Of a stretch of 41,732 bases of DNA, positions 8,733-16,291 are shown piece by piece. Position 1 is the stretch's first letter. Each line of letters opens with the position of its first letter. A program made the translations under genes and the position numbers. Origin of the DNA: Fibrobacter sp. (GTDB taxonomy: Bacteria > Fibrobacterota > Fibrobacteria > Fibrobacterales > Fibrobacteraceae); the NCBI GenBank assembly GCA_024689485.1, contig JAILDK010000007.1, forward strand, positions 1-41,732, read 5' to 3'. The notes below the pieces were generated by a model that searched no databases, was not told where the DNA came from, and saw only the letters and a program-made list of their open reading frames with translations.

Positions 8733-9662
8733 ATGCGAAATTTACTGCTGATTTCGATTGTTTTGTTTTTATTCGCCTGTTCTTCTCAGGAATCCAAGGA
8801 AATTTCCCCCAAGGAAGTTCCCGTGTCGAGTTCATCGGTGGAAAGCTCCAGTTCGGAAGTGTCCAGTTCCTCTTTGCTTGTCAGCCTTTCGGAATCCAGC
8901 AGTTCTTCTTTTGAAAGTTCTTCTTCGGAACGTTCCGTGTTTCCGCTGACGACAAAAGACGCTTCGGGCGCCGGAGAATACAAAGTCGGGCAAAAAATCA
9001 CGCTCGGCTGGAATTCGCAAGATGAAAACCTTTGCTTTAACGGCGTGAGCGTTTCTCCCTCCCAATATGCCAAGGCTTTGAAAATGCTTTCCGCGGATTC
9101 GGCAAGCTTTACCATGCCTGCGGACTCGGTCTTCATTTCGGCAAACTTTAAGCCTTGCCTCGACGGCATTGGAACGGTTGTCATCGGCAAGCTCCGCTGG
9201 ACAAATCAGAATTTGAACATCTGGACTCTTTCGGGATCTTCTTGCTACGAAAAGAAGAGTTCGAACTGCCGCAAGTACGGTCGCCTTTACGACTTTGAAA
9301 CCGCCAAAAAGATTTGCCCCAAAGGCTGGAGACTTCCGACCGATGCGGATTGGAATTCTCTCTCGGCAGCTCTCGGCGAAAATGACGGCACGCAGCTCAA
9401 GTCGCAGGAAGGCTGGGAAAACGATGAAGAAACTTCCGGCAACGGAACGGATGTGAAAAACTTCCACGCGATTCCCTCGGGCATCGTTTATGAAGGCTCT
9501 TACATGTACCGCGGCTTCCACGCTTATTACTGGACGGCTTCGGAACGGGATGAAACAACCGCCTTCTATCGCAGCGTCAGCTACGATTCTCCCGACATCT
9601 ATCGCTATTACAATTTCAAGACGGCGGGTTACTCCGTTCGCTGTGTTCAAGATGTGCAATAA
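8733..9662 (+). CDS. Lipoprotein with Ser-rich linker and C-terminal FISUC domain
   Basis: This encodes 309 residues with lipobox LFAC (Cys16). Residues about 30-75 are a low-complexity Ser/Glu linker of the kind seen in Fibrobacter surface proteins. About residues 80-150 resemble an InlB-type B-repeat (YKVGQKITL...FTMPADSVFISA). Residues 150-309 match the Fibrobacter succinogenes major paralogous domain (TIGR02145): WTNQNLN, KKICPKGWRLPTDADWN, YWTASE and the terminal GYSVRCVQD are diagnostic. The function of this domain is not known; surface attachment or substrate binding is often supposed. GGAG and GAGG Shine-Dalgarno sequences precede the ATG. Its 3' end overlaps ispD by 11 nt, which couples a surface lipoprotein to an isoprenoid gene. 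Confidence 0.88.
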   Translation: MRNLLLISIVLFLFACSSQESKEISPKEVPVSSSSVESSSSEVSSSSLLVSLSESSSSSFESSSSERSVFPLTTKDASGAGEYKVGQKITLGWNSQDENLCFNGVSVSPSQYAKALKMLSADSASFTMPADSVFISANFKPCLDGIGTVVIGKLRWTNQNLNIWTLSGSSCYEKKSSNCRKYGRLYDFETAKKICPKGWRLPTDADWNSLSAALGENDGTQLKSQEGWENDEETSGNGTDVKNFHAIPSGIVYEGSYMYRGFHAYYWTASERDETTAFYRSVSYDSPDIYRYYNFKTAGYSVRCVQDVQ

Positions 9663-10359
9663 TTTGAATTCTTCTGCCAAATTTGCGGCAGTCCTTCCGG
9701 CTGGGGGACTGGGAAAACGCATGGGTTCTAGCCTTCCCAAGCAACTGATCGATTTGGGTGGGAAGCCTGTTTACCGCTATTCCCTTGAAACCTTTGCCCA
9801 AATGCCGCAGATCGCGGAAGTGGTCCTCGCTGTTCCCGCAGACTGGAAATCGCACTTTGAAGAAGACTTAAAAGATTCTCCGTTTGCAAGCAAGATCAAA
9901 ATTGTGGTCGGCGGCAAGGAACGTTGGCAGTCGGTGCAGAACGGCATCGCGGCGCTGTCGTCGAATGTGGAATTTGCGCTGGTGCATGATGTCGCGCGTC
10001 CTCTGCTTTCTAAAGAATTGATTTTGCAGGTGATGGAAACGCTCGAAAAGAAAGGCGCTTGCCTCGTCGCACGTCCTTCGGTCGATACGGTCAAAGTCGT
10101 CGAAGAAGGAAAGGTCGAACGCACGATTCCGCGCGAAAAGATTTACCTCGCCCAGACGCCGCAGGCCGCTTCCGTAAAGCTTTTCCGTGAACTGTATGCA
10201 AAAATCGAAGCGGAACCGCTCGCCTTTTTACCGACCGACGAAGCTTCGATTCTTGAACATTTTGGAATTCCGGTTTACATCGTTCCGGGGGACACCTTGA
10301 ACGATAAGCTCACAACCCCAGCGGACCTCGAAAGATTCCGCGCTATCTTGGAAAAGTAA
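9652..10359 (+). CDS. ispD: 2-C-methyl-D-erythritol 4-phosphate cytidylyltransferase
   Basis: IspD couples CTP and 2-C-methyl-D-erythritol 4-phosphate to CDP-ME in the MEP isoprenoid pathway. The 235 residues show the nucleotide-binding loop (about 14-29) VLPAGGLGKRMGSSLPKQ, then HDVARPL, a TVKVV segment, LAQTPQ and PTDEASILE, all expected positions for IspD. The frame is open further upstream, but the ATG at 9652 (MCNNLNSSAKFAAVLPAGG) fits the family N terminus; an earlier start would give an extension entirely inside the lipoprotein gene. It overlaps the preceding gene by 11 nt and is 1 nt from the next, so it lies in an operon. ispF is not present here. Confidence 0.93.
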   Translation: MCNNLNSSAKFAAVLPAGGLGKRMGSSLPKQLIDLGGKPVYRYSLETFAQMPQIAEVVLAVPADWKSHFEEDLKDSPFASKIKIVVGGKERWQSVQNGIAALSSNVEFALVHDVARPLLSKELILQVMETLEKKGACLVARPSVDTVKVVEEGKVERTIPREKIYLAQTPQAASVKLFRELYAKIEAEPLAFLPTDEASILEHFGIPVYIVPGDTLNDKLTTPADLERFRAILEK

Positions 10360-10360
10360 A

Positions 10361-11215
10361 ATGCAACTGCCTCTTCGCCCGAGTGATTCGAATAAGTTCA
10401 CGTTTGGCAATGTGCTGAACATTGCAGGCTCTTTGAATTATCGGGGAGCGGCGTATCTTTCCACGGTGTCTGCGCTTCGCGTGGGTGCGGGCTATGTGAC
10501 TTTAGCGGCGATTCCACCGGTGGTGGAATCGGTGGCGGCTCAGCTCCCGGATGCGGTCTATTTGCCGCTTCCGCAGTACGGCTCGACGATGGCAGAAGGG
10601 GCGGTCCAGGTGATTCTCGACCGTTTAAAACCGGGAACGGTTTGTTCCTTGGGCTGTGGAATTTCGGCGATCGAAGAAGACTTGCATGATTTGCCGTTCG
10701 TCGTTCATGCTTTGCTCGAAGGCTTGATGGAGCGAAAGACTTTATTTGTTTTGGATGCCGACGGTTTGAATGAGTTTGCCAAGTTCGAAAGCAAACCGAA
10801 ACTTTCGGACCGCTGCGTGATGACTCCACATCCCAAAGAACTTTCCAGACTGCTAAACGTAAGCGTGGAAACCATCCAAAAGAACCGCATTGACGCGGCA
10901 CGGGAAGCTTCGAAAAAATTCGGCACGATCGTGCTTTTAAAAGGCCATCGCACGGTCATTGCCAACGGGAACGAATTTCACATCAATGAAACGGGCTGCT
11001 CCGCACTGGCGAAGGCAGGCTCGGGCGACTGTCTCACGGGCATTATCGCCGGGCTTTTGGCGCAAAAGATGGAACCGTTTGACGCCGCTGTTCTAGGTGC
11101 AAAAATTCACGGCATCGCCGGGGAACTCGCCGCAAAGGAACTTTCCGAGTACGGCGTTCTCGCTTCGGACTTGCCGCGTTACATCGCCAAGGCGATGCTT
11201 CAACTGCAACATTAA
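10361..11215 (+). CDS. nnrD: ADP-dependent (S)-NAD(P)H-hydrate dehydratase
   Basis: This enzyme repairs hydrated NAD(P)H using ADP. The 284 residues form the ribokinase-like C-terminal half of YjeF proteins: AGSLNYRGAAYLS...RVGAGYVTLA near the N terminus, VLDADGLN, MTPHPKELSRLL, VLLKGHRTVI and the catalytic region AKAGSGDCLTGIIAGLLAQ (GSGD Asp). The N-terminal epimerase half (NnrE) of fused YjeF proteins is absent, so this is a stand-alone dehydratase. It starts 1 nt after ispD. Its stop overlaps the stop of the convergent gene by a few bases. Confidence 0.92.
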   Translation: MQLPLRPSDSNKFTFGNVLNIAGSLNYRGAAYLSTVSALRVGAGYVTLAAIPPVVESVAAQLPDAVYLPLPQYGSTMAEGAVQVILDRLKPGTVCSLGCGISAIEEDLHDLPFVVHALLEGLMERKTLFVLDADGLNEFAKFESKPKLSDRCVMTPHPKELSRLLNVSVETIQKNRIDAAREASKKFGTIVLLKGHRTVIANGNEFHINETGCSALAKAGSGDCLTGIIAGLLAQKMEPFDAAVLGAKIHGIAGELAAKELSEYGVLASDLPRYIAKAMLQLQH

Positions 11216-11883
11216 AGGCTTTGAATCAGCTGATCGAGCGCGGCGAAGAACTGGTCGGCGCGTTCCACGTTCTGCTTGTAATCGAGCGCCGGTTCCTGCA
11301 CTTCAAAAGCGGGGAACTTCTGGTAAATTTCGGCGCGGTTCTGCGGGTAGGTAGAACTTTGCAAATAAGCGATGCCGTGTAAAATCGGAAGCAGTTCTTC
11401 GTGCGCTTCAATGAAAAAGTCCATCGGAGAAATGCCTGCCTGAATGCGGGAAAATTCGCGGAGCAGGTGCAGCTTGCGATTGACCAGTTCCCGTTTGCAT
11501 TCGGCTCGGAGAGCGTCTGCGTTCGGAATGAATCCGGCGAGCGGAGCGTTTCCGAAAAGCGGAGCGTTCTTTTGGGAAATGTGCAAAAATTCGAGCGGGT
11601 AATCGTTCTGCTTCGTCTGCAAAAATTCTTCGGTAAAGAAGTAGCCGAACTTGAGATTGTCTTTTGCCATTTCACGGGCGATCTTGTGCGAATTTTGCAG
11701 TTCGCTCGGCTTATCACTCTTAAAAATGAGGCTCACCTGCCAAGATTCATGGATGGCGTCGAAGCCTTCGTACAGGCAGTTCCCGTGCAAAAAAGCCGCT
11801 TGGAGATTGGCACCGAAGGTTTCGTGAAAACGTTCTCCCCAAGAAGATTGGGTCAGGTCTTGCAAGGTCAAAATCTTTTTCAT
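11212..11883 (-). CDS. Uncharacterised cytosolic protein, possibly nucleotidyltransferase-fold
   Basis: This encodes 223 residues starting at the ATG of MKKILTLQDL, chosen because GGAGG lies 6 nt upstream; a longer in-frame extension would run into the TPM gene. There is no signal peptide. LQAAFLHGNCLYEGFDAI...WQVSLIF has the strand-loop-strand shape of a minimal nucleotidyltransferase, but the GS-x-D-x-D catalytic signature is missing, so any such fold would be inactive. The rest is helical with Glu-rich segments. It is the last gene of a minus-strand operon after the TPM protein (1-nt gap). I cannot assign a function. Confidence 0.7.
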   Translation of the reverse strand: MKKILTLQDLTQSSWGERFHETFGANLQAAFLHGNCLYEGFDAIHESWQVSLIFKSDKPSELQNSHKIAREMAKDNLKFGYFFTEEFLQTKQNDYPLEFLHISQKNAPLFGNAPLAGFIPNADALRAECKRELVNRKLHLLREFSRIQAGISPMDFFIEAHEELLPILHGIAYLQSSTYPQNRAEIYQKFPAFEVQEPALDYKQNVERADQFFAALDQLIQSL

Positions 11884-11884
11884 G

Positions 11885-12550
11885 TTAGCCTCCGAATCCG
11901 GAATCAAATTTTTGGTGGGGAAATCCGCCGAATTTCCGAATCTGTTCGCGGCGTGCCGCGCGATGGCTCTGGCGGACAAAATACGCAAAGGCGATGATCA
12001 CCGTGGCGACGACCGCCAGAATCAAAAACCAGGCGATTCCCGGAAGCCCGTCTTTGGTCGGACGCGGCAAGCGGGACTGCAAACGGACGTCGTTTAAGCG
12101 GGCAACGTTCTTTGCGAGTTCTGCACCGAAAACGATAATGCCCTGACCGTAACGGTCTTTGCGAAATTCCGGCAACAGATATTTTTGCGCGAGGCGTTCC
12201 GCCGTCGCATTCGAAATAAACTTTTGCGCCGCAGGAGAAATCGAAAGATAGCGGTAATGCGAAGATCCGTCGACAAAGATCACGGCGCGCAGGGAATCGT
12301 GTTCAAGCCCAGCGTTTAAAAGGGAATCCGCCATCGGCTTCGGATCGCGAACTTCGGAACTTGCCGTGTACAGATACAGCGAAAAATGCGTTTTGTCGTA
12401 AAGCTCATCGACGTAGGCGGTAAACGAAGAACGTTCCTTTTCGGAAAGGAATTTGGCGCGGTCGTCGATTGGGGATTCTGCTTGGGAAAAGGCGAACAGC
12501 GGAAGGGCGAATGCCAAAAAGCAGAACAGACAGATTTTCAATTTCATCAT
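11885..12550 (-). CDS. TPM-domain membrane protein
   Basis: This encodes about 221 residues with a signal peptide (MMKLKICLFCFLAFALPLFAFSQ), a TPM domain (about 28-150: DDRAKFLSEKERSSFTAYVDELYDK...FVDGSSHYRYLSISPAA...GQGIIVFGAELAKNVAR), one transmembrane helix (about 160-183) and a short basic tail ending in a small Gly-rich segment. TPM proteins (YgcG/Psb32/TLP18.3 relatives) are periplasmic domains linked to membrane-protein assembly or repair; enzyme activity is uncertain. I chose the ATG overlapping the upstream TGA (ATGA) over a TTG two codons earlier. It sits between the LPP20-like gene and the 223-residue gene in one operon. Confidence 0.8.
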   Translation of the reverse strand: MMKLKICLFCFLAFALPLFAFSQAESPIDDRAKFLSEKERSSFTAYVDELYDKTHFSLYLYTASSEVRDPKPMADSLLNAGLEHDSLRAVIFVDGSSHYRYLSISPAAQKFISNATAERLAQKYLLPEFRKDRYGQGIIVFGAELAKNVARLNDVRLQSRLPRPTKDGLPGIAWFLILAVVATVIIAFAYFVRQSHRAARREQIRKFGGFPHQKFDSGFGG

Positions 12551-13755
12551 TTGCAAAGCGGTTTTAGGGCTTGTGGAATCTCTTGAGATGAAATTTTATA
12601 AATCGCGTTCGATTTGGCAGAGTGTTCGGAAGATCCGGAGCCTTTTAACTGCTGATTGAAATGAATTCCTTCGCCGGTCATGGAAACGGAAAGCTGTACC
12701 GTGTAAATCTTCTTGGGTCCGCCGTTAAAAACCTGTGTGTCCAGTGTCTGAATTTGGACGTGGAGCTTTTTACCGTCTCGGCTTTCTTCAAATCCGATGC
12801 GGGAAAGGAAGTTTTCTATGGCGATACAGGACGCGCCATCACCGTTGCAGTCTAAAGCGTAAGAGCAGTTTGGCGCGTCGGAGGTGTAGGTGACTTTGTA
12901 TTCCGTTTGAGGCTTACGATTGCCAAAGCGGGGCAGTCGAATGCGGAAAACGACTTCGTGAGAACCTTGGAAGGTGTTGATGTTCCGCAGGGTAAAATGG
13001 ACGAGGCCGTTGGAATCCGTTTTGGCTTCGGCGACGATCTTCTTTCCCTGTTCCGCTAAAACAGTCATGCCGTTGAGTGTTCCGATTTCGTCTTGAACGC
13101 GGAAGGTGAAGGGGCCAAGCGTGTTGTTTTGAATTTGGTTCGGAACGGAATCGATGGCGGTGATTTCCAGATGTTCGATTGCCTCGGAAATTTGCGCCTG
13201 TAATGCGAAAAGGTCGATCCCAAAATCATCGGTTTTGTTGAGCGGCTCAAAGATGGCGAGGTCTGCGAGGGCTCTTTGATGCGAAAGCTGTAACGGGGCG
13301 ATTTCGCCAAAGGCGTCGATGGCAACGTCGTACTGGTGACGGGCTAAGGCTGCGTGAATCAGAGAATCCAGCGTGTGCGCTTTGGCGTTGGCGTCGCGCA
13401 TTTTTTTGCGCAGAAGCGATGCTGCTTTGTCGGTGTTGAACGAAGCGGTCGATTGCCATTTTTCTTTGGCGAGCTGTTGATGCTTGAGCTCGATTCCGTC
13501 TAAGGCAAGTTCGGATTTGACATGAATCGATTCGGAATATTGACTGTTGAGCTTGGACGATTTGGAATTTTTGACTTCGGACTTTTGCATGGAGCGGGCG
13601 GTGGACACGTTTGCACGGATCTGCACGGCAAGCCCTGCCATCGCCTGTTCATCGGCATCTTTCTGCGAAACGGTCGATGTCGCTGTGTACGTCACCATAC
13701 GCGCTTCACCTAGGGCGAAGGCGCAAAGCAGAAAAATGCCGAGTGCGCGAATCAT
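12547..13755 (-). CDS. Secreted LPP20-like protein
   Basis: This encodes 402 residues with a signal peptide (MIRALGIFLLCAFALGEA). The following YTATSTVSQKDADEQAMAGLAVQIRANVSTARS resembles the N-terminal part of LPP20/FlgP-like envelope proteins, where repeated Ala/Gln helices pack on a strand. A helical middle (about 110-190) is followed by a beta-rich region (about 215-300) reminiscent of a carboxypeptidase-regulatory or Ig-like fold, and a C-terminal domain (about 300-400) with several Cys (CSYALDCNGDGASC). Its ATG overlaps the preceding stop by one base and its TGA overlaps the TPM ATG. It is likely an outer-membrane-associated partner of the DUF6175-like lipoprotein upstream. Confidence 0.72.
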   Translation of the reverse strand: MIRALGIFLLCAFALGEARMVTYTATSTVSQKDADEQAMAGLAVQIRANVSTARSMQKSEVKNSKSSKLNSQYSESIHVKSELALDGIELKHQQLAKEKWQSTASFNTDKAASLLRKKMRDANAKAHTLDSLIHAALARHQYDVAIDAFGEIAPLQLSHQRALADLAIFEPLNKTDDFGIDLFALQAQISEAIEHLEITAIDSVPNQIQNNTLGPFTFRVQDEIGTLNGMTVLAEQGKKIVAEAKTDSNGLVHFTLRNINTFQGSHEVVFRIRLPRFGNRKPQTEYKVTYTSDAPNCSYALDCNGDGASCIAIENFLSRIGFEESRDGKKLHVQIQTLDTQVFNGGPKKIYTVQLSVSMTGEGIHFNQQLKGSGSSEHSAKSNAIYKISSQEIPQALKPLCK

Positions 13756-14669
13756 CAGTGCAATTCCACAATTAAAAGTCTTTGGACAAGGCTCAGCTTT
13801 TTCACTTCAAAGCTCGAACCGAGAGCCGCACGCAGCGCATTGTAAACTTCGTAGGAATCGCCGCAGTCCTGCGGGTTCACGTAGATCGTATAGTCCGAAG
13901 TTTTGTCGGTCATCGCATTGGTTTGAATCTTCACAAACTGCTGTTTGAGAAGAGTGGAAACGCGGGAATGGGCGCCGTCCAGATCGTTGAAGTCGCCGTT
14001 GAAATGGAGAATCACCTTGTACGAAGTTCCGATTTGCGAATCTTCGTCCCAGTAGGCTTGGACTTTGCGCAGAAGGCCCGGCAAGGCTTTGTGCATGGCG
14101 CTTGCGACGAGTTCTTCCTTGCGGGTGCCGTTGTCATTGACGGTCGAAGTCTGCGTGCCGAGCATGCGTCCCGAAGTTGATTCGTAGGCGCTCAAATTGG
14201 CAAGAATTTGACCGTGGCGAATATCGACGGAAAATTTGATGTAAACGTCTGCGCCAAAGGAAAGGCTTGCAATGTAAGAAAGATCTTCTTCCTGCCCGGC
14301 GATTTCACTTTGCAAAGTCACGACATCGTTGATTTGCGAAGAACCTTCCACCGCTTTCACGTTGAACTGCTTTTCGGTCAGATAACCGTTGATCGCGTTC
14401 GAAGCCGCATTCGCGTAAGAATCCTGGTTCAAAAGATTCATGCTTTCGGTCAAATTTTTTGTTCCCGCAGGAAGTACCATGACCGAGGGCTTGGAAATCG
14501 ACTTGGATTTGATGACCGGCTGGATAGATTCTGGATTGCGTGCTGAAAACTCTTGCGAATCCTGACGCAGCTCTGCTTCTACATCCAATTTTTGAGGCTG
14601 AACCTTAGGCTGAGAAGCACAGGAAACCCAAAAACTCAAACAAAAAAGAAAAACAACTAGACGAAACAT
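13755..14669 (-). CDS. DUF6175-like lipoprotein
   Basis: This encodes 304 residues with lipobox WVSC (about Cys17). SVMVLPAGTKNLTESMNLLNQDSYANAASNAINGYLTEKQFNVK resembles DUF6175/LPP20-associated lipoproteins that assemble periplasmic or outer-membrane structures; the family name is recalled and was not searched. The remainder alternates helices and strands with an ADVYIKFSVDI segment. I prefer the ATG at 14669 to a GTG two codons earlier because AGAGGGGG is then at a proper distance. It is the first gene of a four-gene minus-strand operon of overlapping genes ending at 11212. The operon promoter must lie in the AT-rich repeat block upstream. Confidence 0.75.
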   Translation of the reverse strand: MFRLVVFLFCLSFWVSCASQPKVQPQKLDVEAELRQDSQEFSARNPESIQPVIKSKSISKPSVMVLPAGTKNLTESMNLLNQDSYANAASNAINGYLTEKQFNVKAVEGSSQINDVVTLQSEIAGQEEDLSYIASLSFGADVYIKFSVDIRHGQILANLSAYESTSGRMLGTQTSTVNDNGTRKEELVASAMHKALPGLLRKVQAYWDEDSQIGTSYKVILHFNGDFNDLDGAHSRVSTLLKQQFVKIQTNAMTDKTSDYTIYVNPQDCGDSYEVYNALRAALGSSFEVKKLSLVQRLLIVELH

Positions 14670-14711
14670 TTTCACCCCCTCTTTATAAAATAATTAACAA
14701 TTGAGAATTAA

Positions 14712-15055
14712 CAATTAACAATTATCAATTATCAATGAAATTGGAATGGAATTTTTACTGTGGAACGAGCTGTTTTACAGTGGAAAGGAAGCTTTGACAA
14801 TTAACAATTATCAATTAACAGTGAATTCAGAAGGGAATTTTTACTGTGGAACGAGCTGTTTTGCGGTGGAAAGGAAGCTTTGAGAATTAACAATTATCAA
14901 TTAACAGTGAATTCAGAAGGGAATTTTTACTGTGGAACGAGCTGTTTTACAGTGGAAAGGAAGCTTTGGCAATTAACAATTATCAATTATCAATGAAATT
15001 GGAAGGGAACTTCTACTGTAGAACGGTCTGTTTACAGTAAAATGCCCGCGCCGCA
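14712..15055. repeat. Four tandem copies of an 86-bp AT-rich repeat
   Basis: The anchor ACTG within TTTTTACTGTGGAACGAGC recurs at 14757, 14843, 14929 and 15015 (the last as CTTCTACTGTAGAACGG), exactly 86 bp apart each time. Units start at 14712, 14798, 14884 and 14970 with CAATTAACAATTATCAATTA or a one-base variant. Copies 2 and 3 are nearly identical; copy 4 decays after about 15040. Each unit contains ACTGT...ACAGT, a short inverted pair. No ORF is supported here. Confidence 0.9.
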
Positions 15056-15094
15056 GAAAAAGTTCGCTTCGCAGTAAAATGCCCGCGCCGCAGT
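15035..15094. repeat. Direct repeat CAGTAAAATGCCCGCGCCGCAG, two copies 37 bp apart
   Basis: CAGTAAAATGCCCGCGCC followed by GCAG occurs from 15035 and again from 15072. It is GC-rich in contrast to the surrounding AT-rich repeats, and separates the 86-bp array from the right inverted repeat. Confidence 0.75.
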
Positions 15095-15133
15095 AAACCC
15101 TTTCTTCAAATTAAATTGTTAATTGTTAATTGA

Positions 15134-15210
15134 TAACTAATAACTAATAACTAATACCTAATACCTAATAACTAATACCTAATACCTAATACCTCATAAC
15201 CAATAACTAC
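15134..15210. repeat. Eleven-copy 7-bp minisatellite TAACTAA/TACCTAA
   Basis: From 15134 the sequence reads in 7-bp steps as TAACTAA (three times), TACCTAA (twice), TAACTAA, TACCTAA (twice), TACCTCA, TAACCAA, TAACTAC. It ends 10 bp before the dinB stop codon. Such heptads are prone to slippage, so copy number may vary between strains. Confidence 0.9.
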
Positions 15211-15220
15211 AAAAAAGGGT

Positions 15221-16291
15221 TCACAAGAAAAGCTCCGTCTGCACATCCTCCGCCTCCCCTTCCTCCAGTCGAATGCCCGCTCCGAGTAAACGCACCTTTT
15301 GGCTCGAATCGTAACGTTCGCGGAACAGTTCGGAAAACCTTTTCCAGGAAACGTCCTTAAAGCAGCGTTCGATGGTCGTGGATTTGAAATTCGCATATTT
15401 GATTTTGACAAAACAGTGGAACGCGGGGAACGTTTTTTGATTTTCCTTTTCCACGTAACGATGGGCGCGCCTTAAAAATTCAAAGTAAATGGTGCGGAGT
15501 TCCTGTTCGCAATCTTCCACGCCTTGGATGTCTTTCGGGAAAGTGTTTTCCGTGGAAATCGATTTGCGGACGCGGCTCGTGACGACGGGGCGATTGTCGA
15601 TGCCGCGGACAAGTTCGTAGAGCGTTTCGCCAAAGCTTCCGAAGTGTTTGAAGAGAGCTTCTTTGGAAAGTGGAAGAACGTCTTTGCAAAGGGAAAGTCC
15701 CAGCGAGGCGAGCTTTTTGTTGCACGCTTTTCCGACGCCCGGAATTTTGTTCAGCGGCAGTTCCCGTGTAAAGGCTTCGACTTCGTTCGGTGTGATGGTG
15801 AACTGACCGTTGGGCTTGTTCCAATCGCTTGCGACTTTGGCGAGGAACTTGTTCGGTGCAATGCCTGCGCTTGCCGTGATGCCGTCGCGTTCCTTGTAAA
15901 TTGTATCGCGGATCTCTTGGGCGATAAGCGATGCGGAACCGTTTTGCGTGTCGCTGCCGGTGACGTCTAAAAAAGCTTCATCTAGGCTGAGGCCTTCAAT
16001 GCGGTTCGTGTAGCGGTGGAAAATTTTGAAAATCTCGTCAGATTCCGCCTTGTACATTTCAAAGTGCGGATGTACCAGCTTGAGCTCCGGGCAAAGCTTG
16101 AACGCTTTGAAGGTGGACATTGCCGAATGCAATCCGAACTTGCGCGCGGGGTAGTTGCACGTAGAAAGCACACCGCGCTCTTCGACCGTACCGCCGACCG
16201 CCATCGGAACATCGCGTAGCGAGGGATCGCTCCGCATTTCGACCGCTGCAAAAAAACAGTCCATGTCGATGTGGATGATTTTACGGATCAA
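15221..16291 (-). CDS. dinB: DNA polymerase IV
   Basis: This is a Y-family translesion polymerase. The 356 residues contain the catalytic IHIDMDCFFAAVE (about 6-18), VLSTCNYPARKFGLHSAM, the SLDEAFLD motif (catalytic D-E), GITASAGIAPNKFLAKVASD and the HhH segment LNKIPGVGKA, followed by a little-finger domain. The extreme C terminus QTELFL fits a beta-clamp binding motif. The start is a TTG that overlaps the uvrC stop (TTGA); the typical family N terminus (RKIIHIDMD) starts right there, so the rare start is well supported. It forms a DNA-repair pair with uvrC. Confidence 0.94.
   Translation of the reverse strand: MIRKIIHIDMDCFFAAVEMRSDPSLRDVPMAVGGTVEERGVLSTCNYPARKFGLHSAMSTFKAFKLCPELKLVHPHFEMYKAESDEIFKIFHRYTNRIEGLSLDEAFLDVTGSDTQNGSASLIAQEIRDTIYKERDGITASAGIAPNKFLAKVASDWNKPNGQFTITPNEVEAFTRELPLNKIPGVGKACNKKLASLGLSLCKDVLPLSKEALFKHFGSFGETLYELVRGIDNRPVVTSRVRKSISTENTFPKDIQGVEDCEQELRTIYFEFLRRAHRYVEKENQKTFPAFHCFVKIKYANFKSTTIERCFKDVSWKRFSELFRERYDSSQKVRLLGAGIRLEEGEAEDVQTELFL

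Larger units (their letters stand above)
14706..15131. repeat. Perfect 18-bp inverted repeat flanking the 86-bp array
   Basis: AATTAACAATTAACAATT at 14706-14723 is the exact reverse complement of AATTGTTAATTGTTAATT at 15114-15131. The pair brackets the tandem array and a second, 37-bp-spaced repeat, so the whole block could extrude as a cruciform or be a miniature non-coding element. I see no target-site duplication and no transposase. Confidence 0.7.

Noticed and set aside
15134-15210. CRISPR-like array
   Set aside because: The repeats are 7 bp with no spacers and no cas genes are present.
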